This document shows, one piece after another, positions 1-8,114 of a DNA stretch of 21,320 nucleotides (its first letter is position 1; every line of letters begins with the position of its first letter). This DNA is from Alphaproteobacteria bacterium (GTDB lineage Bacteria; Pseudomonadota; Alphaproteobacteria; Rhodospirillales; Rhodospirillaceae): positions 1-21,320 of the forward strand of contig JADGDA010000011.1 of assembly GCA_015228695.1 (NCBI GenBank). The letters are read 5' to 3'. Under the pieces are notes generated by a model that was not told the DNA's origin, did no database searches, and saw nothing but the letters and a program-made list of their open reading frames with translations. The translations under genes were made by a program, and so were the position numbers.

Positions 1-45
1 CGGGGGATTCCGGTCAGCGTGAAAGCGCTCTAATGGCCGCCGGTA

Positions 46-954
46 TCAATCCGTCTCTTCGCTCAGCTTGCGGATCAGGAAGTCGCGGAAAACGACGATC
101 CGTTTGGTGTGGCGCAGTTCCTCCGGGTAGACGAAATAGGCGTCCACCGCCGGCCCCTTCAGCTCGGGCAGCACTTGCACCAGATTGGGGGCCTCGTGGT
201 CGAAGTATTCGGGCAGGGCCGCGATCCCCAGCCCGCTCCGCACGGCGCGGAAGATGCCGTAGATGTTGTTGACCCGGAGAACGGGGCGGCGCTTCTCGCC
301 CTCTTTCGCCATCGCATGCAGCAGCCAGTTGACGTTCCCGGCGGGGAGCTTTCCATCGTCGCCATAGGTGATGATGCGGTGGTTGCCCAGGTCGTCGGGA
401 GACCGGGGCATGCCGTACTTCTTCAGATATTCGGTCGAGGCGTAGACCTGATAGCGCAGGGTGTAGAGGTGACGCTGGATCAGATTGGGCTGCCGGGGCG
501 GCGAAAACCGGATCGCCACGTCCGCCTCGCGCATTCCCAGGTCGAGTTCGGAGTCGTTCAGCAGCAGATTGACCTCGATGTCGGGATACATCTCCAGGAA
601 CTGCCGCAGCCGGGGCGTCAACCACAGGGAGCCGAAAGCCACCGTGGTGGTGATGGTCAACGGCCCCTCCGGGCGGTCCTTGTTCTCGCCGAGCCTCGCC
701 TCCACCTGGGAAAGCTGGGCGAACACGTCGTGGACCGTGCGATACAGAAGATCGCCCTGTTCGGTCAGGATGAGACCGCGCGCGTGCCGATGGAACAGGG
801 AGACGTCCAGGCTTTCCTCCAGCGCGCCGATCTGGCGGCTGATTGCCGACTGGCTGAGGTTCAGCCGTTCCCCGGCATGGGTGAAGCTCCCCGCCTCGGC
901 CACCGCGTGGAAGATGCGCAGCTTGTCCCAGTCCATGGCTGTATGCACGGGCAA
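46..954 (-). CDS. LysR-family transcriptional regulator
   Basis: DNA-binding transcription regulator of 302 residues, the usual LysR length. A winged helix-turn-helix lies at about residues 12-65 (LRIFHAVAEAGSFTHAGERL, then LSQSAISRQI), followed by a linker helix and a periplasmic-binding-protein-like effector domain from about residue 95 to the end. The start is probably TTG at 954: a purine-rich ribosome site (GGGGAGGAG) lies 7 nt upstream, whereas the first ATG (936, MDWDKLR) has no good site of its own. The gene follows trxB by 25 nt on the same strand and is probably co-transcribed with it. LysR proteins often regulate a neighbouring gene, so control of trxB or the peroxiredoxin is a reasonable guess. 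The co-inducer is unknown. No clear terminator is visible in the 45 nt left in the window. Confidence 0.93.
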   Translation of the reverse strand: MPVHTAMDWDKLRIFHAVAEAGSFTHAGERLNLSQSAISRQIGALEESLDVSLFHRHARGLILTEQGDLLYRTVHDVFAQLSQVEARLGENKDRPEGPLTITTTVAFGSLWLTPRLRQFLEMYPDIEVNLLLNDSELDLGMREADVAIRFSPPRQPNLIQRHLYTLRYQVYASTEYLKKYGMPRSPDDLGNHRIITYGDDGKLPAGNVNWLLHAMAKEGEKRRPVLRVNNIYGIFRAVRSGLGIAALPEYFDHEAPNLVQVLPELKGPAVDAYFVYPEELRHTKRIVVFRDFLIRKLSEETD

Positions 955-979
955 GGGCTCTCCTCCCCCCTCCCTCCGC

Positions 980-1921
980 CTAGCCGTTGATGGCGAGGAA
1001 GCGATCGGCCTCCAGCGCGGCCATGCACCCGGTTCCGGCCGCCGTCACCGCCTGCCGGAACACATGGTCCTGCACGTCTCCGGCGGCGAACACGCCGGGG
1101 ATATTGGTCGCCGTCGAGTCGGGCGCCGTGACCAGATAGCCCAATTCGTCCGTGTCCAGCACTCCCTTGAACAGAGAGGTGTTCGGGGAATGCCCGATGG
1201 CCACGAACACGCCCTCGCAGGGGATGTCGCTGACGATTCCGCTCTTGACGTTGCGCACGCGGATACCGGTTACCCCCGGCGGGTTGCCGCCGCCCAGGAT
1301 TTCCTCGACGACACTGTCCCAGACCACGTTGATCTTGGGGTTGGCGAGCAGGCGTTCCTGGAGGATGCGCTCGGCCCGGAAGGAATCGCGGCGGTGAATG
1401 ATGGTCACCTTGCTGGCCGGAGTGGTGAGGTACATGGCCTCCTCCACCGCCGAATTGCCGCCGCCGACGACGCAGACCTCCTTGCCCCGGAAGAAGAACC
1501 CGTCACAGGTGGCGCAGGCGGAGACGCCGTAGCCCGAATATTTGCGCTCGCTCTCCAGGCCCAGCCACCGGGCCGAGGCGCCGGTGCATACGATCAAGGT
1601 GGAGCCCACGTAGATGTCGCCCGAGTCGCAGACGGCGGTGAAGGGTCTGGTCTTCAGATTCACCTCGACCACGATATCCTGAACCATCTTCGCGCCCACG
1701 TGCTCGGCCTGGGCATGCATCTGCTCCATCAGCCAGGGACCCTGAATCGGATCGGCGAAACCCGGATAGTTCTCGACCTCCGTGGTGATGGTCAACTGTC
1801 CGCCCGGCTGCATACCGGCGATCATGATCGGCTCCAGCCCCGCGCGCGCGGCGTAGATGGCGGCCGTGCAGCCGGCGGGCCCGGAGCCCAGGATAAGAAC
1901 TTTGGTACGGTACGTCGCCAT
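980..1921 (-). CDS. trxB: Thioredoxin-disulfide reductase
   Basis: Cytoplasmic flavoenzyme of 313 residues that passes electrons from NADPH via FAD and a redox disulfide to thioredoxin. Visible elements are the N-terminal FAD-binding glycine motif GSGPAG (residues 12-17), the active-site CATC (Cys136 and Cys139), the NADPH-binding glycine motif GGGNSAVEE, HRRDSFRAE for the NADPH phosphate, and the C-terminal FAD motif GVFAAGDVQD. Length and motif order are normal for low-molecular-weight TrxR. The ATG at 1921 was chosen because the family starts just before the FAD motif and GGGGG lies 5-9 nt upstream. The frame stays open further upstream, but that stretch would cover the promoter. The gene follows the peroxiredoxin but is separated from it by a terminator, and it is followed closely by the LysR gene. 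Thioredoxin itself is not in the window. Confidence 0.97.
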   Translation of the reverse strand: MATYRTKVLILGSGPAGCTAAIYAARAGLEPIMIAGMQPGGQLTITTEVENYPGFADPIQGPWLMEQMHAQAEHVGAKMVQDIVVEVNLKTRPFTAVCDSGDIYVGSTLIVCTGASARWLGLESERKYSGYGVSACATCDGFFFRGKEVCVVGGGNSAVEEAMYLTTPASKVTIIHRRDSFRAERILQERLLANPKINVVWDSVVEEILGGGNPPGVTGIRVRNVKSGIVSDIPCEGVFVAIGHSPNTSLFKGVLDTDELGYLVTAPDSTATNIPGVFAAGDVQDHVFRQAVTAAGTGCMAALEADRFLAING

Positions 1922-1973
1922 GGTTGCCCCCGATCTGTTCGGCCTGCCGCGCGGATCATCCCCCGTCGGGCAG

Positions 1974-2003
1974 AGAATAAGGATGCCTGCCCCCCTCACG
2001 CAA
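1974..2003 (-). promoter_or_regulatory. Candidate trxB promoter
   Basis: Read on the minus strand, a -35-like TTGCGT (1998-2003) and a -10-like TATTCT (1974-1979) are separated by 18 nt, about 50 nt upstream of the trxB ATG. The -35 lies within CTTGCGTGAGG (1994-2004), which recurs exactly at the peroxiredoxin promoter. A 6-bp inverted repeat (GGGCAG/CTGCCC, 1968-1973 and 1987-1992) brackets the -10. This is inferred from pattern only. Confidence 0.4.
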
Positions 2004-2015
2004 GAGAGACGAAGG

Positions 2016-2060
2016 CAAAAACGAAAACCGCGGGGACGACGGACCCGCCCTCCCCGCGGT
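2016..2060 (-). terminator. Rho-independent terminator after the peroxiredoxin gene
   Basis: On the minus strand a perfect 9-bp GC-rich stem (ACCGCGGGG at 2052-2060 pairing with CCCCGCGGT at 2027-2035) encloses a 16-nt loop and runs straight into a T-rich tract (TTTTCGTTTTTG, down to about 2016). It starts about 20 nt past the peroxiredoxin stop. It should separate that transcript from trxB. Confidence 0.88.
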
Positions 2061-2078
2061 CAGCACCGGAACCGGCGG

Positions 2079-2696
2079 TTACAGGGAGCCGGCGTGCTCC
2101 GCCAGATATTTGGCCACGCCTTCCGGAGTGGCGGACATCCCCGCCTTGCCCTTGGTCCATCCCGCCGGGCAGACCTCGCCGTTCTCCTCGTGGAAGTGGA
2201 GGGCGTCCACCATGCGCAGCGCCTCGTCCACATTGCGGCCGAGGGGAAGATCGTTGACCACCTGATGGCGCACCACGCCGGCGCGGTCGATCAGGAAGGT
2301 GCCGCGCAACGCCACCGCGTCGTTCACCAGAACGCCGAAGGACCGGGCGATCGACTTGGTCAGGTCCGCAACCAGCGGAAACTGGACGTTGCCCAGACCG
2401 CCGCTGTTGACCGGGGTGTTCTTCCAGGCCAGATGGGTGAAGTGGGAATCGACGCTGATGCCGATCACCTTGGTGTTGCGCTCGGCGAACGCGGACAGGC
2501 GATGATCGTGGGCGACGATCTCGGACGGGCACACGAAGGTGAAGTCCAACGGATAGAAGAACACCAGCCCGTACGAATCCCGGATATACGACCGAAGATT
2601 GAAGTTCTCGTTGATCTGATTGTCCGGCATGACCGCCGGTGCGGTGAAATCGGGGACCTCGCGTCCCACCAGGACGTTCACGTTGCTTTCGCTCAT
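2079..2696 (-). CDS. Typical 2-Cys peroxiredoxin (AhpC/TSA family)
   Basis: Thiol peroxidase of 205 residues that reduces hydrogen peroxide and organic hydroperoxides. The peroxidatic cysteine sits in FYPLDFTFVCPSE (about Cys55) and the resolving cysteine in GEVCPAGW (about Cys174), the typical 2-Cys arrangement. The conserved Thr of the active site (DFTFVC) and the downstream Arg region (ALRGTFLID) are also present. The ATG at 2696 is preceded by GGAGCACGGGAAATT, a modest ribosome site, and by a good promoter. The gene is monocistronic: it has its own promoter and terminator. Oxidised Prx of this type is normally re-reduced by AhpF or by thioredoxin and TrxB. With trxB next door and no ahpF in view, thioredoxin is the likelier donor. 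I leave the symbol empty because ahpC, tsaA and prx names vary. Confidence 0.95.
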   Translation of the reverse strand: MSESNVNVLVGREVPDFTAPAVMPDNQINENFNLRSYIRDSYGLVFFYPLDFTFVCPSEIVAHDHRLSAFAERNTKVIGISVDSHFTHLAWKNTPVNSGGLGNVQFPLVADLTKSIARSFGVLVNDAVALRGTFLIDRAGVVRHQVVNDLPLGRNVDEALRMVDALHFHEENGEVCPAGWTKGKAGMSATPEGVAKYLAEHAGSL

Positions 2697-2749
2697 AATT
2701 TCCCGTGCTCCATGTGAAAAACAGCCGGCGCCCGCGCGCCACGGTCGGA

Positions 2750-2778
2750 ACTATACCCGCGCCGGAGCCCTCACGCAA
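2750..2778 (-). promoter_or_regulatory. Probable peroxiredoxin promoter
   Basis: Minus-strand TTGCGT (2773-2778), a 17-nt spacer and TATAGT (2750-2755) form a good sigma-70-like promoter, placing transcription start near 2743 with an untranslated leader of about 47 nt. The -35 lies in CTTGCGTGAGG (2769-2779), identical to the element at the trxB promoter. The stretch just upstream (to about 2800) is AT-rich, as an UP element would be. CTTG is also the start of an RpoH-type -35, so an alternative sigma factor is possible. Confidence 0.55.
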
Positions 2779-2841
2779 GTCATAATAACTCCAATTTGCG
2801 CTGCAACATGCGGAATTCGCCTGCTATTTTATGATTACTCC

Positions 2842-4674
<1,833 letters not shown>

Positions 4675-4692
4675 GGGGAGCGGAACCGGATC

Positions 4693-5328
4693 TTATTTGG
4701 CGGGACCGGAGACCTCCTGCAACTGGGCGACCTTGGTCTTGAGCGCCCCCAAAAGGCCATCCATCTTGCCCCCCGCGCGCTGGAGCACGGAGGTGTATTC
4801 GGACCGATAGGTGATCGCCATGCTGACGCCGTCGACCACGAGGTCGCGGGCCTTGAACCCCGCCTCCTCCGACACAAGGCGCCAAACCACCGACAGGGGA
4901 TGACCTTCCTTCTGATCGACGGACGACTCCACCAGAATATCGCCCTCGTTGCCCGGTTTCGAGCCCTTCACCGTCAGCGTCTGCCCCTTGTAATCCTTGA
5001 AGCGGCCGGCCCAGGTCAGAACCGCGACATCCTCGAACAAGGTCAGAAACTCCTTCTTCTCGGGCTCCGTCGCCTTGCGCCAATAGCGCCCGAGCACGAA
5101 TTGCCCGATGGCCGGGACGTCGAACGAGGTGGTGAACAAATCCCGGAACCGGCGGGCGCGCTCCTCATCGGGGATTCCCGGTTCGGCGACCGCGTTGATG
5201 GCCTTGTCGGCAAGGCTCTTGACGAAAGCCTCGGCCGTCGTCACCGACGGCGCCGCCTGCACGGGAAACGCCTGCGCCCACACCGCCGCGAGAACCAGAA
5301 CCACAAAAGCAAACCGCTGCATGACCAT
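4693..5328 (-). CDS. MlaC/Ttg2D-like periplasmic phospholipid-binding protein
   Basis: A secreted protein of about 211 residues of the toluene-tolerance Ttg2D/MlaC family. MlaC carries phospholipids through the periplasm between the outer-membrane MlaA complex and the inner-membrane MlaFEDB transporter. A signal peptide is clear (MVMQRFAFVVLVLAAVWAQA, cleavage likely after PVQAA). The mature part has family features: FRDLFTTSFDVPAIGQFVLG, RYWRKATEPEKKEF, and later WRLVSEEAGFKARDLVVDGV. The ATG at 5328 is chosen because it opens directly on the signal peptide with GGGCAG upstream. ATGs at 5322 and 5355 are also possible, and a longer open frame to 5445 would bury the signal sequence. No mlaA, mlaD, mlaE or mlaF is in the window; the next gene, 18 nt on, is recQ. 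Family call is firm; the transport partner is unknown. Confidence 0.85.
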   Translation of the reverse strand: MVMQRFAFVVLVLAAVWAQAFPVQAAPSVTTAEAFVKSLADKAINAVAEPGIPDEERARRFRDLFTTSFDVPAIGQFVLGRYWRKATEPEKKEFLTLFEDVAVLTWAGRFKDYKGQTLTVKGSKPGNEGDILVESSVDQKEGHPLSVVWRLVSEEAGFKARDLVVDGVSMAITYRSEYTSVLQRAGGKMDGLLGALKTKVAQLQEVSGPAK

Positions 5329-5463
5329 TTTCAACTGCCCGCGCCCCTTCACCATTCTCCGCGCCCACCATAGCAAAGCCCCGCCCAAAACAAAGCGGAA
5401 AAGGGGAATGCCCCGCCCCTCCGGGACGGACCGGTTCACCGACATTCGCGGCGGCGGGCGTCC

Positions 5464-5580
5464 TCAGGGGCCGTAATGACCCACTTTGTAGATCAGGGAG
5501 GCGAAGACGGCGGCGGAGAGCAGTAGCAGGCCCAGGAAGACCACCCACTTGCTGATTTTGGGCTTGTTCGGTTCGTCCAT
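5464..5580 (-). CDS. 38-residue single-helix membrane protein, last gene of the oxidase operon
   Basis: A small open frame with ATG at 5580 preceded by AGGGATAAGCCG, a good ribosome site. The protein has a short charged N-terminus (MDEPNKPKISK), one hydrophobic helix at about residues 12-32 (VVFLGLLLLSAAVFASLIY) and a short tail ending KVGHYGP. The N-terminus is likely cytoplasmic by the positive-inside rule. It lies 114 nt beyond subunit I of the oxidase on the same strand, after two hairpins. One-helix peptides of this kind are known as accessory subunits or assembly factors of bacterial heme-copper oxidases, so a role with this oxidase is inferred from position and topology only. I do not recognise a named family. 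The frame is open upstream to 5670 but without sense. Confidence 0.65.
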   Translation of the reverse strand: MDEPNKPKISKWVVFLGLLLLSAAVFASLIYKVGHYGP

Positions 5581-5602
5581 CGGCTTATCCCTTGAAAGAC
5601 AA

Positions 5603-5630
5603 GCAGACCCTGGCGGGAGCCAGGGCCTGC
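5603..5630 (-). other. Hairpin in the leader of the 38-residue ORF
   Basis: Arms 5603-5614 and 5619-5630 pair over 12 bp with one G-U wobble and a 4-nt loop. On the minus strand the hairpin is followed by TTGTCTTT, then the ribosome site of the small gene. It may act as a second weak terminator, or protect the downstream message. Its effect cannot be judged from sequence. Confidence 0.55.
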
Positions 5631-5641
5631 GTGTCGGCGGA

Positions 5642-5679
5642 GAAAAAGGCGCGTCCGGACGCCGGATCACGGCGCCCGG
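5642..5679 (-). terminator. Possible terminator or attenuator after oxidase subunit I
   Basis: On the minus strand CCGGGCGCC (5671-5679) pairs with GGCGTCCGG (5655-5663) over 9 bp with one wobble pair and a 7-nt loop. A TTTTT run (5643-5647) follows 7 nt later. The gap between stem and T-run makes it weaker than a classic terminator, so partial read-through into the small gene is plausible. Confidence 0.45.
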
Positions 5680-5694
5680 ACGGTCAACCCCGGA

Positions 5695-7329
5695 TCACTC
5701 GGCCGGAGCCGTGGCGGTACGGGCACCCGACGGGCGGTTCTCGTACTCGTACGGCGACCAGTCCTCGGAGACCACGACGTCCTCGGGGAAGTTGCCGGGT
5801 CCCGGCGGGCTCGGGCAGTGGGTCCACTCCAGGGACGCCGATCCCCACGGGTTCTCGGGAGCCTTGCGCCCGGCGAACGCGCTATACACCCAGTTGACGA
5901 TCATCCCGAGCATGCCCACCGCAGTGATGTAGGCGCCGTAGGTGGCTAGGTGATGATAGGACTCGAACTGAGGGAACTGCGGGTAGTCGTAGTAACGGCG
6001 CGGCATGCCATCGACACCGATGATGAACAGCGGCCAGAAGGTCAGGTTGACGCCGATCATGTTGATCCAGAAGCTCAGGGTCGCAAGCTTGCCGTCGGCA
6101 AAGCGGCCGGTCATCTTCGGGAACCAGTAGTACACGCCGGTGAACACGCAGAACGCCGCGAACAGGCCCATGACGAAGTGGAAATGGGCATGCACGAAGG
6201 CCGTCGCCGCGAGGTGAACCGTCACCACCGTCATCGCCAGCGGAATGCCGGTCAGCCCGCCGACCAGCAGCAGGAACAGACAGGCCGCCGCGTACAGCAT
6301 GGCGGTGTTATAGGTGATGGAGGCCCGGTACAGAGTGCCCCACAGCGACAGCAGGATCAGGCCCACCGGAACCGAAATCAGCAGCGTGGTGACCATCTGA
6401 CCGATCCGGATCCAGTCCGGCATGCCGGCGACGTAGAGGTGATGCACCCAGACCTCGCCGGTGATCGCGACGATGCCCCAGATGGCGTAGACGGCGGCCT
6501 TGTAGTTGAAGACCCGGTTCTTGCCCATGGTGCTGATGACCTCGAACAGGACACCAACCGCCGGCAGGAAAATGACGTACACGGCCGGGTGGGAGTAGAA
6601 CCAGAACAGGTTCTGGTAGAGCAGCACGTCGCCGCCCTGGGCCGGATCGAAGAAGTGGGTGCCCAGGTACTTGTCGAACAGCAGCATGGTCACCGCCGCC
6701 GCCAGCACCGGAATGAAGACGAGCTGGATGACGAAGGCGGCCACGGTCGTCCACACGAAGATGTTCAGCTTGAACCACGTCACTCCCGGAGCCCGCAGAT
6801 AGATCACGGTGACCAGGAAGTTGACCGCGCCCAGGATCGAGGAGAAGCCCAACAGGTGCACCGTGAAGACATAGAACGCGGTGTTGCCCGGCGTCTTGAC
6901 CGAATAGGGCGGATACCCGGTCCACATGATGTCGGGCGCGTCGGGAACGACGAAGCCCAGCAGGGCGATGATGATCGCGGCGAAGAACAGCCACACGCTG
7001 AAGGCGTTGATGCGCGGGAACGCCACGTCCTTGGCCCCGATCATCAGCGGCAGCACGTAGTTGGCCAGGAAGCCGGTGAGCCCCGGGATCAGAAACGCCA
7101 GGATCATCGCCGCGCCGTGGAAGTACAGCCACTTGTTATACGTGTCGCCGTTGCTGATGAGCTGCATCCCCGGAGAGAACTGCTCCGCGCGGATCAGCAA
7201 CGCCATCAGTCCCGCGACCGCGAGAGCCGCGATGGAACCGATGAGGTACAGGATACCGATCCGCTTGTGATCGGTTGTGAAAATCCATTCTTTCAGGTTG
7301 AAGCCACTGCTCGCCATGGTGTCACTCAT
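5695..7329 (-). CDS. Cytochrome c oxidase subunit I, type A2-like, with atypical proton channels
   Basis: Catalytic subunit of a heme-copper oxidase (544 residues, about 12 membrane helices) in the cytoplasmic membrane. Metal ligands are all present: His71 and His384 (low-spin heme), His382 (high-spin heme), and His247, His296 and His297 (CuB). Tyr251 is the likely cross-linked tyrosine. YSHPAVY (245-251) replaces the Glu-containing GHPEVY of type A1 enzymes and is the type A2 signature. D-channel residues Asn90, Asp101 and Asn108 are kept. Aligned by eye to Rhodobacter sphaeroides CtaD, the K-channel Lys362 is Ile325, Thr359 is Val322 and Ser299 is Phe262. The Mg/Mn ligands His411 and Asp412 are Ala374 and Ala375. 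The heme propionate motif GMPRRY is kept. The start overlaps the subunit II stop (ATGA). Oxygen reduction is the default call; a different reaction such as NO reduction is less likely because Tyr251 remains. Confidence 0.95.
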   Translation of the reverse strand: MSDTMASSGFNLKEWIFTTDHKRIGILYLIGSIAALAVAGLMALLIRAEQFSPGMQLISNGDTYNKWLYFHGAAMILAFLIPGLTGFLANYVLPLMIGAKDVAFPRINAFSVWLFFAAIIIALLGFVVPDAPDIMWTGYPPYSVKTPGNTAFYVFTVHLLGFSSILGAVNFLVTVIYLRAPGVTWFKLNIFVWTTVAAFVIQLVFIPVLAAAVTMLLFDKYLGTHFFDPAQGGDVLLYQNLFWFYSHPAVYVIFLPAVGVLFEVISTMGKNRVFNYKAAVYAIWGIVAITGEVWVHHLYVAGMPDWIRIGQMVTTLLISVPVGLILLSLWGTLYRASITYNTAMLYAAACLFLLLVGGLTGIPLAMTVVTVHLAATAFVHAHFHFVMGLFAAFCVFTGVYYWFPKMTGRFADGKLATLSFWINMIGVNLTFWPLFIIGVDGMPRRYYDYPQFPQFESYHHLATYGAYITAVGMLGMIVNWVYSAFAGRKAPENPWGSASLEWTHCPSPPGPGNFPEDVVVSEDWSPYEYENRPSGARTATAPAE

Positions 7330-8114
7330 CCCTTGTTCTCAACGGCGCGCTGTCCCTGCGCCTGCTTCTTCTGACTGGCCAACCACGCCTCGAACTGCGC
7401 CGGCGGCATCGCTTCGATGTTGGTCCACATCTGCGAGTGGTTGTCGCCGCAGAACATCGTGCAGGTGACCACGTCCTTGCGGGCCTCGGTCGGAAGGAAC
7501 CAGATATAGGTCATGCGACCGGGCATGATGTCTTCCTTCACCCGATAGTGCGGCAGCGAGAGGGAATGGATCACGTCGTCCGCCGTCATCCGCATCACGA
7601 TCGGGCGGCCGACCGGCACCCGCAGGTAATCGTCCGAACCCGGCATGGCGACGACGTTGACGCCGTTGCCGTAATCGAATTCGTAGTACCACTGGTGCCC
7701 GGTCACCTTGATTTCCAGGGCATTGGGCGGCACGCGGCGATAGATGTTCCACAGCGTCCAGCCCTTGGCGGACAGGAAGAAGTCGTCGGCCATGAAGATG
7801 GCCGCCGGCACCAGGGCGAAGGCCACCGCCGCCGCGCCCTTGAGCTTCGGCCCGTGACCCACGGCGGTGGGCGACTTCGCCCGGTAGCGGATCAGCATGT
7901 ACAGCGCCGCGACCCCGAACACCACGCCGATGACGGTGATGTCGATCAGCACTTCGTTCCAAAGATGGTTCCAGCCGGCCGCAGGATCGGACACTCCCCC
8001 GCTTCCGGCGGCGCCCCCGCCGTATCCGGCGGCCTCCGAAGCCGACGCCGCCCCTGCCGCCAGGGACGCCACCGCCCCGAACGACAGTGTCAGCAAACGT
8101 TCAAACCGATTCAT
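7326..8114 (-). CDS. Cytochrome c oxidase subunit II with CuA site
   Basis: Electron-entry subunit of 262 residues. A cleavable signal (about 1-26, ending ASAS) is followed by two membrane helices (about 54-75 and 92-114) and a periplasmic cupredoxin domain. CuA ligands are His183 (DVIHSLSLP), Cys218, Cys222, His226 and Met229 in CTMFCGDNHSQM, the standard CxxxCGxxHxxM loop. The usual Glu in this loop (CSELCG in most enzymes), whose side chain binds the Mg/Mn ion at the subunit I interface, is Met220. GHQWYYEF contains Trp142, at the position of the electron-entry Trp. There is no fused cytochrome c domain, so the enzyme should take electrons from a separate cytochrome c or cupredoxin. The gene overlaps the SCO stop and the subunit I start by 4 nt each, implying translational coupling. 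Confidence 0.95.
   Translation of the reverse strand: MNRFERLLTLSFGAVASLAAGAASASEAAGYGGGAAGSGGVSDPAAGWNHLWNEVLIDITVIGVVFGVAALYMLIRYRAKSPTAVGHGPKLKGAAAVAFALVPAAIFMADDFFLSAKGWTLWNIYRRVPPNALEIKVTGHQWYYEFDYGNGVNVVAMPGSDDYLRVPVGRPIVMRMTADDVIHSLSLPHYRVKEDIMPGRMTYIWFLPTEARKDVVTCTMFCGDNHSQMWTNIEAMPPAQFEAWLASQKKQAQGQRAVENKG

Noticed and set aside
5695..7329. Calling the oxidase a nitric oxide reductase
   Set aside because: The cross-link tyrosine (Tyr251), D-channel residues and CuA subunit are all present, which favours an oxygen reductase. The changes in the K channel alone do not prove another reaction.
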